DNA from: JBBRFH01 sp038224615
Lineage (GTDB): Bacteria > Planctomycetota > Phycisphaerae > Tepidisphaerales > Tepidisphaeraceae
Reading direction: 5' to 3'
DNA length: 11,068 bases
Assembly (NCBI GenBank): GCA_038224615.1
Contig: JBBRFH010000107.1
Coordinates: 1 to 11,068 of the forward strand
Position 1 is the stretch's first letter; each line of letters starts with the position of its first letter. Under the pieces are notes generated by a model. The model searched no databases. It was not told where the DNA came from and saw nothing but the letters and a program-made list of their open reading frames with translations. Shown one piece after another: positions 1 to 6,438 of the stretch. The position numbers and the translations under genes were made by a program.

Positions 1-154
1 GCCACCGGATTGACGGTCCAGTGCCGCCTGGACCGGCGGCGCTACGCCGTGGGGAAGAAGGTCTCCGACGATGAACTGGCCAGAGTCAACATCACCCCCC
101 TGCGACTTTCACGGCGAGTGGAACTACTCCATCCGACCCTCCCGGAAAACGTGA
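1..154 (+). pseudogene. ISAzo13-family transposase, C-terminal end, frameshifted
   Basis: The window opens inside a transposase reading frame (TGLTVQCRLD..., then KKVSDDELARVNITP). The frame is interrupted at a run of six C at 95-100. Removing one C restores the family's characteristic C-terminal block CDFHGEWNYSI, ending in RPSRKT and a TGA at 152-154. HGEWNY near the C terminus is typical of ISAzo13-family DDE transposases, which are abundant in planctomycetes (annotated there as Rhodopirellula-type transposase). Without the correction the frame runs on to a TAA at 187-189 with an unrelated tail. The catalytic DDE residues would lie upstream, outside the window. The single extra C may be true inactivation or a homopolymer sequencing error. 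The IS end should lie between 155 and about 215, but I could not identify its terminal inverted repeat. Confidence 0.85.
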
Positions 155-215
155 GAGTAGTGGATATGTTATTTATTGACAGATACTAACGGCCCTTGAT
201 AGTTTGGAACCCATC

Positions 216-3200
216 TCATTTGCGCAGGAAGGAACCGGAACCCCAGTACGTCTCGGGGGCGCGCCAGTCCGGCTTCCACCAGCATTGGAACTGCCTGTCG
301 GCGCTGCCGGCGTCGACGGCGACGTTCAGGCGGAACCCAGTCCATTCCGCCCCGGCGGCGCGGTTCAGGTAGGCGATCGGGATCGCCACCTCGGCGTCAT
401 AACCATGTGTATTGCGGCGGCAGGCATACTTTGTTCCCTCCGGCAGACCCTTGGTTTCTTCCCACAGCCAGCCTTCACCGGGGACATCGCCGGGACTCAA
501 TGCCAGCAGCAAAAAATCGGCCATTTCCCCCTCCCCGAGGTTCTTGGATCGAACATCCACCGGACGGGCATCGAGGCGGATTTCAATCCCATCCTGATCC
601 CAGGGGGACTTGTTTTTTTGGGCAGCGACAGGGTCTTTCTTGGTGACCTGTATCGCAATGTACAGGTAGTTTTTATCCCAAGCCGTGCCGAAGGAAAAAC
701 GGCAATCATCCGGTCCGACCCAAGGTTTGCCTTTATGGTTGCGAATCAGTTCCGGATCAGCCACATTGATCGGCAACTCACCCCAGTCAGCGAGATCGCC
801 GTCGATGTTTTTCGCGGTAGCGGTGCTCGCGCAGTCATTTGCCGGACCGATTTTCACCGTCGCCGGTTCGCTGGTCAGGTAACCGTTGGACGCAGTGAAG
901 GTAAACGAATCACCCTGAGTCGGATCGCCGCTGGGTTCGTAGATCAAATCCGGGCTCGTCCCACTCAGCTTGCCGAACTTGGGCGGCGAAGCGATTTGCC
1001 AGGTCAACACTTTCTCCGGATCGTTCGGATTATGGGCCGACAACTGCATGTGCACCGGCCCTTTGTGCGCCATGGCTATGGACTGACTCTTGGGCCGTGG
1101 CGCGGCGGGAACCATTTCAACCTCAACAGTGTATTCAACCGGTGCGCCATCGTTCATCCCGTCACGCGGGATCAATTTGAAGCTTTCTTTGCCGTGCCAT
1201 TCCGGCACCGAGGTATATTCAAAATGTCCATTCGGCAACCGCCGCAATAAGCCATGCAACGATGATTGCGCCATGGCCACCGCCGTGTCACGATCGTGCT
1301 CATCCGTGAAGCGAGGCGTGAAAGCCAAGGGCACACTTTCCTTGGTGGTCAGCGCCGCACTGGACAGTTGCGGCGACCGATACGCGACGCCCGTTGCCAA
1401 TGGCCGGATAAACTGGGCTTGGCTGGCGTTCCAGTAAGTGCCACCGCCGCTGGTCTGCAGCTTGACTGACTTGATCGCCAGGAGTTCACCCGGTTTTAAT
1501 CCAGCGGCGACAAATTCTTTCCCGGTTATCCGTGCAGCGGTCAAAATCGTAAACGGTCCGGCCACCGACGGAGCGCTATAGACTAGATACCCGCTGATCA
1601 GGGTATCGGTCGACGGCTCCCATTCCAACTTGACGCCGCCATCGGCTAGCGTACTGGCCCGGCATTGTCGCGGGGGCTGTACCATTTGCATGCGCAAAGT
1701 CGGGTCGCCCAATAGCGCGACATGGATTGAGTTAGCACCATACTCGCGGTCTTCATTCTTGCCGGTGCGCGATTGCTTGGCATCGTTGCATGACAGGTAG
1801 TCCATCAACTCGTTGTTGTTCTGCGTGCGCAGAGCCGAGTAACCGATGTTCTTGCCCAGGGCCATATGGTGAAAATACCAGTGGGGACGACCATCCCAGG
1901 CGCAGGTCAGAGGCCATCCGGAGTTGGCCAGAGCCGCGCGCATGAAATTGTCCGTGCGGTTCCAATCGCCGTGGTAGCTGCCAAAGATCGTGGTAAACAC
2001 CGTTTGCAGCGGGACGCGGGCAAAGTCCGTGGTGGTGCCGACGCCGGCGGCGCTAACCATCGACCCGCCACCATTGCCATGGGCCCACAGGTAGCCGTTG
2101 GTTGGCAGGACGGTGAGCCAGTCGGCGGCGTCAATGTGCTGCGCCCCGAAGAAGGCCGCGAAGTTCATCCAGGAACTCGAGGCAAAGGCTTCTCCATCAA
2201 AGGCACCGAAGTTGTCGTTGATCAGGCCGCGTTCCTCCACGGCGCAAAACCCTTGGCGAAAAAGATGATTCTTGACCAGGTACTGGCGCAGCAGTTCGAC
2301 TTCATTTAGCTGAAACTGCGGAAGGTCGGAGAGATCGACCCGGCCCACTTCCAGCGTCAGGCTGTTGGCCGGTACTGTACTCTGGTCGAACTTCCCATCG
2401 CCTGGTTCGTTGATCTGCAACGGCTGGTCGGCGTATTTGTGCTTCTGGTCGTCGGTCCACTTGCCAGTCATGTCGGCGTAATAAAGGTCTGCCGGCCAGG
2501 CTCCCCGGTGATCGGGGTGCCCATCGGCGGAGATGCAGCCCGAATAGGGCACCGGCACGTGCCCGAACAGGAAGACCGTGCGTACGCCATCGGGATCGCG
2601 ATGATATTCATCTTCGATCAGTTTTTTAACCTGCGTCACTTTCGCATCGCGGGCCACATCGCGCCGCAGCACCTGCCAGCCATCACCGTACAAATCCTGC
2701 TCCAGGAGCGCCAGTTCGCTTGCCAGCGGCGCAGCGACACTTTCTTCCACGAGCAGAATCACCGTCCCGCGTTCGTTCACCTGGGGCAAGGCAATTCCGG
2801 CACAGATGTATCCACGCCCGAGGTAGTCCTTGCCGGCGCGGTCGATGCGGTACTCGTAGCTCACGCCCACGTTGACCTTCTGGTCGGTGAATCCGGTGGC
2901 GTTGGAACCCAACACCGCGATCGGGCGCGGATTCCACTGTTTCTCCCCAAGCAAGCGGCGATACACCGTGTGGGAAAAGGCGGTAGGCTCCTCCGGCCAG
3001 TTCAGCGTGATTTGCGCCGGCTCTTCCTGCACCTGAGCGCTGGCTTGCACGGCGTATTTAGCGGAGGCAGTGCCCTTTGTCACGGGAAGGTCAGCCGCGA
3101 AGGCAAGCGATGCGATCGCGAGCAATGAGATAATCGTCAAGATTGAAAACGTTGTATGAGGTGCTAAGAAACATCCCGCCGCAATAAAGCTATTCTGTTT

Positions 3201-3218
3201 AATAATAACACAAACCAT
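216..3218 (-). CDS. Secreted multidomain protein: FN3, C25 (gingipain)-like domain, FN3, Ig/cadherin-like repeats, CBM9-like domain
   Basis: This encodes 1000 residues from the ATG at 3218, which is preceded by an AGGTGA Shine-Dalgarno-like sequence. The open frame continues to 3512, but that extension does not look like protein. A hydrophobic stretch at residues 23-41 ending AFA-AD suggests a signal peptide and export. Residues 68-126 resemble a fibronectin type III domain. Residues 150-510 resemble the peptidase C25 (gingipain) fold: a beta-strand block VILLVEE, LFGHVPVPYSG at 217-227, AHGNGGGS at 379-386 with candidate catalytic His380, FGSYHGDWN at 412-420, and the closing block VALLGDPTLRM. 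The usual nucleophilic Cys is missing: Ser414-Tyr415 stand in its place. A second FN3 lies at about 517-610, two Ig/cadherin-like repeats at about 612-705 and 708-792, and a DOMON/CBM9-like carbohydrate-binding module at about 796-1000. I infer an extracellular, possibly polysaccharide-binding, probably non-proteolytic protein. Domain calls are by eye. Confidence 0.8.
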   Translation of the reverse strand: MVCVIIKQNSFIAAGCFLAPHTTFSILTIISLLAIASLAFAADLPVTKGTASAKYAVQASAQVQEEPAQITLNWPEEPTAFSHTVYRRLLGEKQWNPRPIAVLGSNATGFTDQKVNVGVSYEYRIDRAGKDYLGRGYICAGIALPQVNERGTVILLVEESVAAPLASELALLEQDLYGDGWQVLRRDVARDAKVTQVKKLIEDEYHRDPDGVRTVFLFGHVPVPYSGCISADGHPDHRGAWPADLYYADMTGKWTDDQKHKYADQPLQINEPGDGKFDQSTVPANSLTLEVGRVDLSDLPQFQLNEVELLRQYLVKNHLFRQGFCAVEERGLINDNFGAFDGEAFASSSWMNFAAFFGAQHIDAADWLTVLPTNGYLWAHGNGGGSMVSAAGVGTTTDFARVPLQTVFTTIFGSYHGDWNRTDNFMRAALANSGWPLTCAWDGRPHWYFHHMALGKNIGYSALRTQNNNELMDYLSCNDAKQSRTGKNEDREYGANSIHVALLGDPTLRMQMVQPPRQCRASTLADGGVKLEWEPSTDTLISGYLVYSAPSVAGPFTILTAARITGKEFVAAGLKPGELLAIKSVKLQTSGGGTYWNASQAQFIRPLATGVAYRSPQLSSAALTTKESVPLAFTPRFTDEHDRDTAVAMAQSSLHGLLRRLPNGHFEYTSVPEWHGKESFKLIPRDGMNDGAPVEYTVEVEMVPAAPRPKSQSIAMAHKGPVHMQLSAHNPNDPEKVLTWQIASPPKFGKLSGTSPDLIYEPSGDPTQGDSFTFTASNGYLTSEPATVKIGPANDCASTATAKNIDGDLADWGELPINVADPELIRNHKGKPWVGPDDCRFSFGTAWDKNYLYIAIQVTKKDPVAAQKNKSPWDQDGIEIRLDARPVDVRSKNLGEGEMADFLLLALSPGDVPGEGWLWEETKGLPEGTKYACRRNTHGYDAEVAIPIAYLNRAAGAEWTGFRLNVAVDAGSADRQFQCWWKPDWRAPETYWGSGSFLRK

Positions 3219-3673
3219 TTCACCTAAACGATTCAAAGCCACTGATAGGAAATTTGATTTCGCGTGGACGTATGGAGCTGTCCCGGGGGTGAGGGGGATT
3301 GGGGAGCGAAAGAGTCTTCGACGCCCATTTTGCCCTCCAAGAAGTCCAGTCCCATCGCCAAGACACCCTTTAGGCCCATCGCACTGTTTTCTGCAAGCTC
3401 TGCGAAGGTCAGCGGGCAAGCTACAACAGTCTACCACCGGCCTGGGCGCTGACAAGTGCCAAAGATCGCAGAGACCGGTCAGTTGATCTTCTTTGCGTTC
3501 TATGGCGAGCAATGCGCAAACCCCGAATTCTCGATGAGGTTTCGCTAGGCATGACCTGAATTACGCCAAAGGCTGACATCGCTGACGATGTTTGAGTCTG
3601 GATTGGTACGTGCTCGCCGCACGAAACCGGCCGATGCCGGGGTTGAACGCGACGGGAATTCTGGAGGCTTCGC
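3219..3673. other. 455-bp spacer between divergent genes, no convincing gene
   Basis: This lies between the divergently oriented 1000-residue protein gene (minus) and the 3674-4462 gene (plus), so promoters for both should be here. Open frames cross it on both strands, but their translations are rich in Arg, Pro and Ser and show no recognisable motif. I found no convincing -35/-10 pair. The one small inverted repeat is ACATCG-CTGA-CGATGT at 3576-3591. The Shine-Dalgarno-like sequence of the minus gene (AGGTGA in minus sense) is just right of 3218, and that of the plus gene (TGGAGG) is just left of 3674. Confidence 0.5.
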
Positions 3674-4462
3674 ATGCAACCTGGGACTGGTCACGAATGG
3701 TTTCCAACGGTCGGCTGCCTGACCGACGATCTGAAGCCGGAAAGCGCCGATGTGGCGCTCTTGTTCGACATTGCACCGCCGGCTTCCTGGCATCATCTGC
3801 TTTTGACGCTGGGAGCTCCGTTCGTCATCGAAGCCCACATCCAACAGTGCTGGCCGGCCCTTTCGGACGCGCTGATGACTGCGCCGCCTGCGAAAGGCGG
3901 CATCAATGACTCGCTCTCGCCACCCGCGCTGGCCCAGGCTGCTTTTGTTGAGCGATGGAAAGCGATGTTTGGGTCTTCGGTTCAAGGTCGCATGATGCGC
4001 GAACGCCTGCGAAGACTCATTGTTCGACACGTGCGCAAACAGGCCCTGAGAGGTCTTCCGACATGCGTGCCGGGCACCTCAGGAGGAGACCCCGCCGTCT
4101 TGACCCGCGATCGCGATGGAATAGCGGTAACCCTGCGCCTTGGGAAGGCCGGCCAGGGGATTCAGGAGATGAAAATGAACGGGATGTCGCTGCCCCTCCA
4201 TAACGCAGCGGCGCTGCTGCTGCTCTGGATGCTGATGAATCCGCAGGTCAAGGAGGTCACGTACTCTGAATACCAGACTCGTCTCAGCCGCAAAGACTTT
4301 GTACCGACGGCCAAACCTGGCGCATCGGCTGCTACCAGACTACGTCGCCCACTCTCCACGCTGAAAGCCACGCTCATTGGCTTCACGGCTCCAGCCGTAG
4401 CGGCGTTCTCGCAACGGCTGTGCTCCCGTGACAAAGGGGACAGCGTCTATATTGCTCCGTGA
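3674..4462 (+). CDS. Hypothetical protein with one predicted membrane segment; C-terminal part may be a separate or fused FtsH-like N-terminal piece
   Basis: I do not recognise this 262-residue product as a whole. The ATG at 3674 has a good ribosome binding site (TGGAGG, about 6 bases before it), and codon use is mostly GC-rich at third positions, so it is plausibly coding. The N-terminal 165 residues give no motif I know. Residues 175-189 (NAAALLLLWMLM) form a short hydrophobic segment, followed by PQVKEVTYSEYQTRLSRKD. That resembles the N-terminal transmembrane plus YSEF region of FtsH proteases, but no AAA domain follows. AGGAG precedes an internal in-frame ATG at 4175 by 6 bases, so a separate 95-residue product is possible. 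The last 60 residues look degenerate. The gene ends 28 bp from the stop of the convergent integrase. It may be a decayed or fused gene. Confidence 0.45.
   Translation: MQPGTGHEWFPTVGCLTDDLKPESADVALLFDIAPPASWHHLLLTLGAPFVIEAHIQQCWPALSDALMTAPPAKGGINDSLSPPALAQAAFVERWKAMFGSSVQGRMMRERLRRLIVRHVRKQALRGLPTCVPGTSGGDPAVLTRDRDGIAVTLRLGKAGQGIQEMKMNGMSLPLHNAAALLLLWMLMNPQVKEVTYSEYQTRLSRKDFVPTAKPGASAATRLRRPLSTLKATLIGFTAPAVAAFSQRLCSRDKGDSVYIAP
4170..4177 (+). promoter_or_regulatory. Internal ribosome binding site and alternative ATG in the hypothetical gene
   Basis: The core AGGAG at 4164-4168 lies six bases before the in-frame ATG at 4175. Initiation here would give a 95-residue protein starting MNGMSLPLHN, which begins almost directly with the hydrophobic segment. 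This is the usual layout of an FtsH N terminus and could mean the 3674-4462 frame contains two genes or a fusion. Confidence 0.35.
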
Positions 4463-4490
4463 CCGCGAGACGGCCCAGGTCGCCAACGCG

Positions 4491-5733
4491 CTAACCGACA
4501 AGGCGCGCCGCCTCCCGGGAGCGTTCTGCATCGAGTTCACAATAGACTTGTGCGGCCGTGATCGTTCGCTGACCTAAAACGCTCCGCGCCACCTCGATGC
4601 CGAACCTTCGCCGAAGATCGGTGCCGGCCGTGTGACGCAGCTTGTGTGGAAACCAATGGTGTTGCCGTCGCCAAGCCTGTCGCTGCTCAGCCGACAGTTC
4701 GGCCGGTGTCGGCCACAGCTTTTCACAAGCGACCGCGATGGCACGACGGTAAGACTGCCGGCCGAAATGATCGCCTGGCCCCCGCGCTGGCTTAATCTTC
4801 CGGTTGGTGCCAGGGCGGTTCCCGCAGCGCAACGGCGTCTTCCGCCTGGCCGCCCGCTGCTGGCGGCACCAGTCGGCGGACTCGGCGGCCGAGAACACGA
4901 AGCTGTCGGGAGCACGGTCCAGGTAAGGCCCGAGCAGCTTCTGGGCAATCGGCCCGATGTTGATGACTTTTACTTCGTCGGTCACGTACTCGGTCTTGTG
5001 TTCGGCAAGCGTGTAACGCCACACTTCTGCGGACTGGTCGAGGTGCATCGGACGCATCTTGACGAGCTCGCCGGACCGCATGCCGGTGTGGTACTGCACC
5101 AGGACCATCGTACGGAGGACGGGCGAGAGGATCGCGAGGACTTTGCATCTGGTCGTGTGAGACCGGTGCAACGCGGGGGAGCTCCTTCGCCGGTGTGCGG
5201 TGGGCTTTGAGCGGCTCGACCACCATCAGCTCGAAGACCTGGGCCGCGGGATAAAGGCCGGGCTGGCGGGAGGCCCATTTGAACATGCGGACCACCCGCT
5301 TCACCTGGCGGTTGATCAGCTTACGGGCCCAGCGAAGGCCGATGAGATGACGCTGGAGGGTTTCCAGGTCGGCGGTCCGGAACGCGGTCGCCGGCGTCGT
5401 GCCGTACGTGGCGACGAGGTGGCGTCCGACCAGACGGTAGTTGCCGGCCTCGCCGGTGGCGACGCCGGCACGCTGGTAGTACCCGTCGGCGAAGTCATAG
5501 AATCGCTCGACCAGTTCCGCCACGGTCGGCACCGCCGGGGCCGCCGAAGCAGGCGGCGCGGGCTCGAGTGTGCCCAGCAGCGACAGGGCGATCAGCTGCT
5601 TGTACTTCTCCCGGCTCGTCGGCGAATTATGCGGGCCGAGCAGGTGATCGCGACCGCCAAACGTGACGATGGCCTGTCCGGATTGACGGTGCAACCGGCA
5701 AGACGGAACGTAAGTTTCGGGAAATCGTGCCAC
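4491..5733 (-). pseudogene. Tyrosine recombinase (phage-type integrase), single frameshift
   Basis: This would catalyse site-specific integration or excision of the element next to tRNA-Val. The GTG start at 5733 is preceded by GGAG at about 8 bases, and the N terminus (MARFPETYVPSCRLHR, then SGQAIVTFGGRDHLLGPH) fits planctomycete integrases. The frame breaks at an AAA run (5142-5144, minus sense). Dropping one A joins ...SHDQMQ to VLAILSPV... and gives 413 residues. SAM-like core-binding domain: about residues 70-165. Catalytic domain: about 180-413, with Arg219 (TGMRSGEL), Lys246 (AEHKTEY), His363 and Arg366 (HKLRH), and Tyr397 (AAQVYCELD). The usual His/Trp before the tyrosine is Gln388 (LGQRT), which may lower activity. 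The TAG stop is at 4491. Its position immediately downstream of the tRNA 3' end is typical of tRNA-targeting elements. The frameshift may be decay, a sequencing error or, less likely, programmed. Confidence 0.9.
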
Positions 5734-5754
5734 CGCAGTGCTCCGAAGTCAGGG

Positions 5755-5777
5755 ATTGACGGAAGTCTTCCGTCAAT
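5755..5777. promoter_or_regulatory. Perfect 11-bp-arm palindrome upstream of the integrase
   Basis: ATTGACGGAAG at 5755-5765 and its exact reverse complement at 5767-5777 are separated by a single T. It ends 21 bp before the GTG start of the integrase, between that start and the tRNA 3' end. No T-run follows on either strand, so it is a poor terminator candidate. The likely roles are an operator for integrase control or a recombinase or excisionase binding site. GGATTGACGG, which overlaps its left arm (5753-5762), recurs inside the start of the integrase gene at 5680-5689. Confidence 0.6.
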
Positions 5778-5796
5778 TCCGAGGCGTCGTACCGCA

Positions 5797-5813
5797 CTGC
5801 CGACCGCCGGCAG
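5797..5813. repeat. Small hairpin between integrase and tRNA-Val
   Basis: CTGCCG (5797-5802) and CGGCAG (5808-5813) form a 6-bp GC-rich stem with a 5-base loop. It lies 38 bp from the tRNA 3' end and 20 bp from the larger palindrome. It could slow read-through from the tRNA into the integrase or be part of the recombination site. No U-run follows, so it is not a classical terminator. Confidence 0.35.
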
Positions 5814-5850
5814 GTAGCTTAAGTTCAAGCTTCGGCGAGAGTTATCTAAA

Positions 5851-5924
5851 TGGCCGATACAGGGCTCGAACCTGTGACCTCCAGCGTGTCATGCTGGCGC
5901 TCTAGCCAACTGAGCTAATCGACC
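5851..5924 (-). tRNA. tRNA-Val (GAC anticodon)
   Basis: The minus strand folds as a complete 74-base cloverleaf. The acceptor arm GGTCGAT pairs with ATCGGCC, including one G-U. The D arm starts TAGCTCAGTTGGC. The anticodon stem CCAGC/GCTGG encloses the loop ATGACAC, giving anticodon GAC, which reads GUC valine codons. The T arm contains GGTTCGAACCC. The discriminator base is A at 5851, and CCA is not encoded. It is the probable integration target of the adjacent tyrosine recombinase, whose gene begins 118 bp beyond the tRNA 3' end. I found no second copy of the tRNA 3' half within the window. Confidence 0.95.
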
Positions 5925-5936
5925 GACAGGCGAAAG

Positions 5937-5964
5937 AGTATACCCAAGATGAGGCCGATGACAA
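5937..5964 (-). promoter_or_regulatory. Sigma-70-type promoter of tRNA-Val
   Basis: On the minus strand, TTGTCA (5959-5964) and TATACT (5937-5942) are separated by 16 bp. The -10 box ends 12 bases before the tRNA 5' end, so transcription would start a few bases upstream of the mature tRNA. This is the most consensus-like promoter I see in the window. Confidence 0.75.
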
Positions 5965-6438
5965 GTCGATGCGCAAAGGCGTTGCGGGGCTATCTACAGG
6001 TGAGGTCGGGGCGGAGGCGGACTGTGTGATTGCAGGGCGATGCGTCGATTGTGATGCTGCCGGCGGCACTCAGCGCGACGGGGGCGTCGGCCTTCGTGCC
6101 GAGTTGCTTCTACATCAACTGCAGGTACAGCCGATCCACCGGATACCAGATGAATGCGGTGCCGGCGGCCCATCGCGTGGGCGCGGGCGTATTCAGGGCG
6201 GTTCCATCGTGGAGGAGATTCGAGGCGATCGTCCCGCCGCGAGTGGCCGGCGACTTTACCGCGAGACGGCCGGGCGACGAAATCATCTTCGATCTTGTCC
6301 GGTCGCCGACGCGCAATTTGGTTCGACTTCTCGTACACTGCTCGACTTGCCTTGCGCGGGCATCGTGCGCGCGCAGAGGGTAAAGAGAGACAGTTCGACA
6401 CGGAAGAACGGGCCCTCGCTCGCGGGAATCACGCTCGC
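5965..6438. other. Spacer between tRNA-Val promoter and helicase gene, no convincing gene
   Basis: About 470 bp separate the divergent tRNA-Val and the SNF2 gene. Open frames cross it on both strands, and the helicase frame itself stays open back to 6154. The translations are Arg-rich and match nothing I recognise. The minus-strand frame ending at 6110 closes with TAFIWYPVDRLYLQLM, the only protein-like stretch, which could be a decayed C terminus. The helicase promoter should lie here, but I cannot point to a convincing pair of boxes. Confidence 0.4.

Noticed and set aside
7..16. GGATTGACGG as a possible distal attachment site of the element
   Set aside because: It lies within transposase coding sequence and matches the integrase-region copies only over 10-13 bases, with no tRNA-like sequence around it.
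204..1250. 348-codon open frame on the plus strand opposite the C25-like protein
   Set aside because: It is antisense to a well-supported gene and its translation has no recognisable motif. Long antisense frames are expected in GC-rich coding DNA.
3219..3512. N-terminal extension of the C25-like protein to an upstream ATG at 3512
   Set aside because: The extra 98 residues show no protein-like pattern and would bury the signal peptide. The ATG at 3218 has a Shine-Dalgarno-like sequence and leads into the hydrophobic segment.
3545..4030. 161-codon minus-strand open frame overlapping the 3674-4462 gene
   Set aside because: It is very Arg- and Ser-rich with no motif; the opposite frame has a better ribosome binding site and more natural composition.
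6154..6438. Extension of the SNF2 gene to an upstream ATG at 6154
   Set aside because: The added 95 residues are Arg-rich and not family-like; sequence typical of the helicase N terminus begins at the ATG at 6439.
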